Shown: piece after piece, positions 36,422 through 40,612 of the stretch | Layout of the letters: the number at the start of each line of letters is the position of its first letter | Position numbering within the stretch: the stretch's first letter is position 1 | DNA from: a virus | Virus record (IMG/VR): IMGVR_UViG_3300023181_000047 | Coordinates: 1 to 40,612 of that record | Length of the DNA: 40,612 bases | Direction: 5' to 3' (one strand) | Translations under genes and position numbers: made by a program | The notes under the pieces: generated by a model | Database searches by the model: none | Seen by the model: the letters and a program-made list of their open reading frames with translations, nothing else | What the model was told of the DNA's origin: nothing

Positions 36422-37537
36422 TTAGGTGTGGGCCACAGCATAGGTGGAAACGGTGATGACGCCGAAGTCGGTGCCGTTGAACTGCGTCTTCTTCATGCCG
36501 TAGAGCGACTGTGCCGAAATGCCGAGTTCGCGCTTGTAATCGAACTCTTCTTCGACCCACTTGTACGGCGTGGTCTTGTCGTAGCGGTTGGAGAAGCCGA
36601 TAACGCCAGCCTGAGCACCCATTAGGATGGCACGGCGAACGTTGACTTCCTCAGTGTTGAGCGTCGAATGAACGCCGGTCGGAACGTCTTCGTTCTCACG
36701 GAGGACAACGCCCATGTATTCGCCAACAGCGCCGGTATAGATCGGGTTATTGGAGATTTCACCACCACGGAGGGCAGCAAGCTGAATGTCAGCCCACGAG
36801 ATAGAACCAGTCGCCTGCGCCTCAAGCTGAAGGTCAACAACCTGCGTCGGGTGGAGGTACATGACGTACTTGTCAGCACCATTGACGCGAACAGGACGAA
36901 TGCGAGGATTGGCGAGGCGGGCGCGTTCCTTGGCCTTCAGGACCAGATCAAGCGTCATCTTGGCAGTCGTATCAGCGCCGACTGCCTGATCAGTTGCCAG
37001 CGAATTGCCATAGAGGCGCTTCGTTGCAGATGGTGCGAGAGTAGCGTTGAGGCCGGTGCGAACCAGAGAGGTTGCGACAACCTGCTCACGATAGGTAATC
37101 GTTGGAGCGGTATAGCCGCCCATCTGGAGGAAGAAGGCCAGCGACATGCGCTCAGAATACCAATCAGCCAGAGCCGATTTGCCTTCGTCGCGAACGTTGA
37201 ACAGAACGCGCTGCTGATCAATGCCGTCCTCACCCTTGACGCGTACAGCGTGAGCAAGTTCGTTGATGAACAGGGTGTCCGAGAAGGTGCTAAGGCCTTC
37301 TTCGTTGCCTTCGAGAATCTGGTTTTCGGTTACACCGTCACCAGTCAGGCGACCACGCAGACCAAAGGTGATACGGTCGCCCTTGTCCTTGAACTCGGTC
37401 TTCTGCTGGATGATGGAATTTGGCCCCGTACCGATGAGGGGGGCAATCTCAAGGCCCTTGGTCACTTCATAGGAGAGCGCCTTAGCCTGAAGTCGGTTCG
37501 ACAGGGCGTCATTAACGCCATAAGTCGTAACTGCCAT
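36422..37537 (-). CDS. Major capsid protein, N4-gp56 family
   Basis: 371 residues; AGGAG at 9 bases before ATG. The N4-gp56 HK97-fold pattern is visible throughout: TKGLEIAPLIGTGPNSIIQ, DKGDRITFGLRGRLTGDGVTEN, LEGNEEGLSTFSDTLFINELAHAVRV, DWYSERMSLAFFLQMGG, the P-domain region VMYLHPTQVVDL, ISNNPIYTGAVGEYMGVVLREN and RAILMGAQAGVIGF. It forms the icosahedral shell around the scaffold. It has its own control region upstream, with a terminator and a late dyad. Confidence 0.92.
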   Translation of the reverse strand: MAVTTYGVNDALSNRLQAKALSYEVTKGLEIAPLIGTGPNSIIQQKTEFKDKGDRITFGLRGRLTGDGVTENQILEGNEEGLSTFSDTLFINELAHAVRVKGEDGIDQQRVLFNVRDEGKSALADWYSERMSLAFFLQMGGYTAPTITYREQVVATSLVRTGLNATLAPSATKRLYGNSLATDQAVGADTTAKMTLDLVLKAKERARLANPRIRPVRVNGADKYVMYLHPTQVVDLQLEAQATGSISWADIQLAALRGGEISNNPIYTGAVGEYMGVVLRENEDVPTGVHSTLNTEEVNVRRAILMGAQAGVIGFSNRYDKTTPYKWVEEEFDYKRELGISAQSLYGMKKTQFNGTDFGVITVSTYAVAHT

Positions 37538-37709
37538 TTTGAATGGCTCCTGATGGTTGCTGTTGAGGGTACACGCGATTATCGTCCGCGTAAGGACTAA
37601 AGCCGACAGGCTGGCTTTACCGCCTCAGTCCGTATCGTGGACAAACCGGACAGCAACACGCGCTGGAGCGAGTGACTTACGGTCACAAATCGAAATCAGC
37701 CAGAGCCGA

Positions 37710-37724
37710 TGTAATAGAATTACG
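37710..37724. promoter_or_regulatory. Late-region dyad site 2 (TGTAAT-AGA-ATTACG)
   Basis: Same pattern as sites at 2502-2516 and 38953-38967. It lies 26 bases downstream (minus strand) of a terminator and 173 bases before the capsid start codon. Both this site and site 1 have TAAGC-x-G a few bases further upstream on the minus strand. Confidence 0.55.
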
Positions 37725-37749
37725 CGAAAGCGGCTTAGGATGCAATAGC

Positions 37750-37783
37750 AAGAGAAAACCCGCCACCATGAGGCAGCGGGTTT
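37750..37783 (-). terminator. Intrinsic terminator after the scaffold gene
   Basis: AAACCCGC and GCGGGTTT (37756-37763 and 37776-37783) form 8 pairs around a 12-base loop. On the minus strand the stem is followed by TTCTCTT; on the plus strand by CTTTG. Because both neighbours are minus-strand genes, it most likely ends the portal-scaffold message. Confidence 0.7.
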
Positions 37784-37919
37784 CTTTGTGGCTCGGATCG
37801 TGTTCGCGTTAATGTGGGTGAAATCCCACCCCGGAGCGCCGCGCTTCACACCTATCCTATGATTTTATACCGGCTACTGCCACTTCACCTTTCAGGACGC
37901 GCTCCCCATGATGCGATGA

Positions 37920-38915
37920 CTATACGTTATATGCCTTGCGGAGTGAACCCCCGTTAGCATCCATATAAGACTTGAACTCGCCATCATCCATGCTCAGAAC
38001 CTGCTCAAGCGTGAGCCCGCCCATATTAGCAACTGCACCGCCCGAATTGCCGAGGGACGTTCCTGCCTGCTTGGCCTTCTCCCGGTTCTGAGCGGCGGCG
38101 AATGCGTCACGGGCAACGTCAGGCTGTGCGGCGGGCGCTGGTGCAGGAGCCGCAGGCTGCATGTTGATATTGCGAGCCTTGGCGATACCCTTGAGGTACT
38201 GCACAATGGGAATACCACGCTGTTTGGCATAGAGCATATGCTGACGCTCAAGCGCCTGCGCTTCTTGAACTAGACTCTGCTCTGGAATACCAGCGGCGCG
38301 AAGCTCGTTAATGTAGCTGTTCCAAACCCCATCGTACATCGTTGAAAGATCAGGTTCGGCAGCGGCGGTAGCCTGGAATTCAGCCACGCTTTCATCGAAC
38401 ACGGTCTGGACGTACTGCTGTTCTTCGGTCTGCTGCTTGGTTTGGGCTTCGGTTTCACGTGCCGCTTTCGCCGCATCAATCTTCTGCTGACGATCCCACT
38501 GGAGATATTCCATGGGCTGCGTGAGCGGATCGGGGATTTGATCTTCAAGGCTTGGCTGTTGTGTCGGAGCGGGCTGTTGAGCCTGAAGGATGATATTCAA
38601 CCGCTCTTCAAGCCGTGCACGGGCCTCGCGTTCGGTCTTTAGATCAGCTTCAGCCGCCTTGCGCTTCTCATTGGCAAAGTGGAATGTCTTATGAGGGACA
38701 AACTCAGACTTGCCTTTGCCCTTCTCCTCATCATCAGGTTTTGGAGGATCAATCTCAGCTTCCTGATTCTCAGGCACATCGGAAATTGCGGGTGTTGGCT
38801 CTTCCGGCTGCGTTGATACTTCCTCGCCAGCCGCCATCTTGCCGAGAGCTTCGTTTACAGCTGCCTCATCCATGTTGTCGGTATCATGCTCTGGCGCTGC
38901 GTTCTCGTTGATCAT
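37920..38915 (-). CDS. Scaffolding protein
   Basis: 331 residues, acidic and highly helical: a disordered acidic N-terminus (to about 75), a coiled coil (FANEKRKAAEADLKTEREARARLEERL), a Gln/Ala-rich middle (AARETEAQTKQQTEEQQY), a Pro/Ala linker and a short C-terminal helical end (GGLTLEQVLSMDDGEFKSYM), where coat binding is expected. Directly upstream of the capsid gene. It guides shell assembly and then leaves. AGGAG precedes ATG 38915. Confidence 0.85.
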   Translation of the reverse strand: MINENAAPEHDTDNMDEAAVNEALGKMAAGEEVSTQPEEPTPAISDVPENQEAEIDPPKPDDEEKGKGKSEFVPHKTFHFANEKRKAAEADLKTEREARARLEERLNIILQAQQPAPTQQPSLEDQIPDPLTQPMEYLQWDRQQKIDAAKAARETEAQTKQQTEEQQYVQTVFDESVAEFQATAAAEPDLSTMYDGVWNSYINELRAAGIPEQSLVQEAQALERQHMLYAKQRGIPIVQYLKGIAKARNINMQPAAPAPAPAAQPDVARDAFAAAQNREKAKQAGTSLGNSGGAVANMGGLTLEQVLSMDDGEFKSYMDANGGSLRKAYNV

Positions 38916-38952
38916 GCGTATGCACTCCTAAGCTATAAGGTCGCTACCCAAG

Positions 38953-38967
38953 CGTAATAAGGTTACG
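38953..38967. promoter_or_regulatory. Late-region dyad site 3 (CGTAAT-AAG-GTTACG)
   Basis: Third copy of the YGTAAT-N3-RTTACR dyad, extended to GCGTAA...TTACGC. It overlaps the stop codon of the gene at 38963-39199 and lies 38-52 bases before the scaffold start, nearly the same distance as site 1 from terS. Confidence 0.55.
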
Positions 38968-39199
38968 CGCCTATTTCATCAGCGGCGTCCAAAAGCAGCT
39001 TTTTACACCGCTCTAGAAGCCACAATACCGTCGCGCCATCTGCTATTGACGACGCAAAGAACTCATCGCCATCTTCCGTATAGCCAAGAACGACGACGCC
39101 AGACATTTCCGCCTCTGATGCACTCTTTAGAACGCGCTCTGGAGGCAGATCAACCTTACTCAGCCAATGCGGATAAATCACGTTACCTTCGCGTTTCAT
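38963..39199 (-). CDS. Small protein downstream of portal
   Basis: 78 residues from ATG 39199 (MKREGNVIYPHWLSK), in ATGA overlap with the portal stop. Segment AEMSGVVVLGYTEDGDEFFASSIADGATVLWLLERCKKLLL has the look of small phage proteins of unknown function (S-x-x-DG-x-x-x-WLLE). Translationally coupled to portal. Confidence 0.7.
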   Translation of the reverse strand: MKREGNVIYPHWLSKVDLPPERVLKSASEAEMSGVVVLGYTEDGDEFFASSIADGATVLWLLERCKKLLLDAADEIGA

Positions 39200-40612
39200 C
39201 CCCAAGCAACCTCATTGGCCTTGATGGTGTTCTGTTGCGCCATCGCCTGCTGTTCTGCGAAGGCCTTATAAACTAGCTGGATCGGCTCAAGCTGCGTTTC
39301 TTGCGCAATCTGCTTGGCCTGTTCCTGTTTAAGCACCGCGTCAGCCTCAGTCTTGGCGTTATCCGCTGCCTTGCCAGCCAGTTCAAGCTGCAAGCCTGCC
39401 TGTTGAGCCTGCTGCGCCTGCGGATCGGGCTGCATAGCCTGCTGGGCCGCTGCCCTGATCTTCTCCACCACGCTTGGCGGGAATGGCGAGTATTCCAGAA
39501 GCTCCAGAAGCACCTTGGGCGGCATGCCTTGGATGAACGGAACCATCATCTGCCAGACCTGCATCTTCTGATCGGCGGTGTTGATCTGATCGTCAACGAT
39601 AATGTCGTACTTCACATCAGCCTTGAGCATGAGCGGCACAACCTGGGCTGCACCCTCGCCATTGATGCGAACCAGACGACCATCATTGAGATAGTTCTGA
39701 ATGATGTACAGCATCACCTTACCCTGATCACGACGATACCGGCGAAGGTTGTCGAAGATCGGTGCGAGATTGTTCAAGCCAGCCTGTTTGCGCTGTGCCT
39801 CAAGGCTTGCGGCCTGTGTGGCCTGACGTAGCCCCATAAGCTCATCAGAAACGCCCGTACTGTCCTTCACCGACTGAATTGCGAACATCATCATGTTATT
39901 GAACGATGCATCCATGGTCGGCTGGTGCTTGGGCTGAATCTTGCCGTTCTGCAAGGCTCCGGGGAGAACCTTCGTCACCTTCTCAGGGCGCGAGAATGTT
40001 CGTTCGAACTCACGAATATCCTCAACCGCGTCATCCTCAAGATAAACGCCGCCCTTGGCATTGGTATTGAGAATGTGTAGCGCTTGGCTCATCCACTTGT
40101 TGGCCCAGCGCTGTGGGTCTTTCATCAAGCGCATAAAGCCGTATGGGAGGCCGGTTGTGCGGTCCAGATAGCACGTGACGAACTGGAATGAGAACTGGTC
40201 AGGAACCAGCGCTTCAGTCTCTCTGAGGATTTTAGCCCCCATAAAGACGTTCATGATCTTTGTGACCTTCTTCTTGGTCGCGTAGATCGGCAGGCCAACC
40301 ATATCGGCGCGTTGTTTGAGAACTAGGTATTCATCCTCTGGCACTTCAGCCTTTTGTCCGGTATTGCCGTCAATGACCTCATAGACCGTGACGCGCTTCT
40401 TGTACTGAAGCTGCGCAATTGTCACCATAGCCTCATCGCGGCCATCGCCCTTGGGCTGTCCATCGCCTTCGTAGAGGCGGGATTGCTCACGATCCACCGG
40501 AGATTCGCTGTTGGTGTCGTATTTGGCCCAGCGAGCGTCTAGGTCGCCCTTCTCAGGCCTTGAGCCATCGGGCAATTCTTCGAACATATCCATAGCTGCG
40601 GAACATGGCATA
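39196..40612 (-). CDS. Portal protein, C-terminal part (continues at 128 of the left end)
   Basis: Continuation of the portal gene whose start is at 676. It includes KKRVTVYEVIDGNTGQ, FVTCYLDRTTGLPYGFMRLMKDPQRWANKWMSQALHILNTNAKGG (wing and stem region of P22-type portals), DASFNNMMMFAIQSVKDSTGVSDELMGLR, the crown KLKADVKYDIIVDDQINTADQ-like segment and a Gln/Ala-rich C-terminal barrel-like helix (AAQQAMQPDPQAQQAQQAG). The apparent start near 40611 is only the window edge. Confidence 0.9.
   Translation of the reverse strand, partial: MPCSAAMDMFEELPDGSRPEKGDLDARWAKYDTNSESPVDREQSRLYEGDGQPKGDGRDEAMVTIAQLQYKKRVTVYEVIDGNTGQKAEVPEDEYLVLKQRADMVGLPIYATKKKVTKIMNVFMGAKILRETEALVPDQFSFQFVTCYLDRTTGLPYGFMRLMKDPQRWANKWMSQALHILNTNAKGGVYLEDDAVEDIREFERTFSRPEKVTKVLPGALQNGKIQPKHQPTMDASFNNMMMFAIQSVKDSTGVSDELMGLRQATQAASLEAQRKQAGLNNLAPIFDNLRRYRRDQGKVMLYIIQNYLNDGRLVRINGEGAAQVVPLMLKADVKYDIIVDDQINTADQKMQVWQMMVPFIQGMPPKVLLELLEYSPFPPSVVEKIRAAAQQAMQPDPQAQQAQQAGLQLELAGKAADNAKTEADAVLKQEQAKQIAQETQLEPIQLVYKAFAEQQAMAQQNTIKANEVAWG
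40487..40612. repeat. Terminal direct repeat, right copy
   Basis: Exact copy of bases 3-128. Joining the two copies restores one uninterrupted portal reading frame on the minus strand. Confidence 0.95.

Larger units (their letters stand above)
37538..37919. other. 382-base control region between scaffold and capsid genes
   Basis: No gene of convincing length. From the scaffold end it holds a hairpin GTGGG-TGAAAT-CCCAC (37814-37829), a terminator (37783-37756), the late dyad (37710-37724), a GTGAC-TTACG-GTCAC dyad near 37670-37685 and an AAAGCC/GGCTTT hairpin near 37600. The order terminator, dyad, capsid indicates that capsid expression is reset here. Confidence 0.6.

Noticed and set aside
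36668-37600. 310-codon open frame on the plus strand
   Set aside because: It is antisense to the major capsid gene, has no ribosome-binding site and no recognisable domain, and arises from the capsid codon usage.
37833-37905. 73-base segment closed by a 7-bp stem GGAGCGC/GCGCTCC, tRNA-like in size
   Set aside because: No T-loop consensus and no D or anticodon arms on either strand; taken as part of the structured intergenic region.
1-40612. CRISPR array, insertion sequence, integrase or attachment site
   Set aside because: No regularly spaced repeats, transposase, or tyrosine/serine recombinase were seen in any translated region. The only regulator resembling a lysogeny gene is the small Cro-like protein.

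Overview
The window is the essentially complete genome of a tailed phage with a short-tail (podovirus-like), P22-type particle. The last 126 bases repeat bases 3-128 exactly and the portal gene runs across the join, so the molecule was circularised or circularly permuted, with a unit length of about 40,484 bp. The N4-gp56-type capsid protein, P22-like portal, gp10-like DNA-stabilisation protein, beta-helix tailspike and three large Gly/Ala/Gln-rich candidate ejection proteins argue for a podovirus. A GapR/DUF2312 homologue points to an alphaproteobacterial host (inference). No integrase, DNA polymerase, primase or helicase is recognisable, so the phage probably relies on the host replisome.

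Layout. (1) Late region on the minus strand, read from about 4784 down through position 1, across the join and on down from 40612 to about 22864. In transcription order it holds two small Thr/Ala-rich proteins, a tiny membrane protein, an acidic protein, an HNH endonuclease, small and large terminase, portal, scaffold, major capsid, connector and stabilisation proteins, ejection proteins, a SleB-type hydrolase, tail fibre, tailspike, endolysin, holin-like proteins and further membrane proteins. (2) Early/middle region on the minus strand, from about 17020 down to 4931: a Cro-like regulator, GapR-like protein, RusA, a DUF262 protein with a partner, replication-initiation proteins (DnaT-like, possible helicase loader, a protein built on the DnaA DNA-binding domain), SSB, ribbon-helix-helix proteins and a long string of small unknown genes. 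(3) Early region on the plus strand, 17166-22867: small unknown genes, Gp157, ERF annealing protein, NinB, a DUF2493 SLOG protein, an HNH nuclease and small DNA-binding and membrane proteins. Regions 2 and 3 diverge from a control region at 17021-17165.

Genes are packed tightly. Most neighbours overlap by ATGA, TGATG or TAATG, which I used to choose starts. This also revealed about fifteen genes shorter than 60 codons.

The most unusual part is 14061-14922, an 862-base gene-free segment full of hairpins. It holds a tRNA-like element on the plus strand and a probable promoter-to-terminator small RNA unit. Other points of note are a well-formed tRNA-Gln(UUG) embedded in an open reading frame, a 15-bp dyad repeated only in front of three late transcription units, and a promoter-like element shared by two early control regions.
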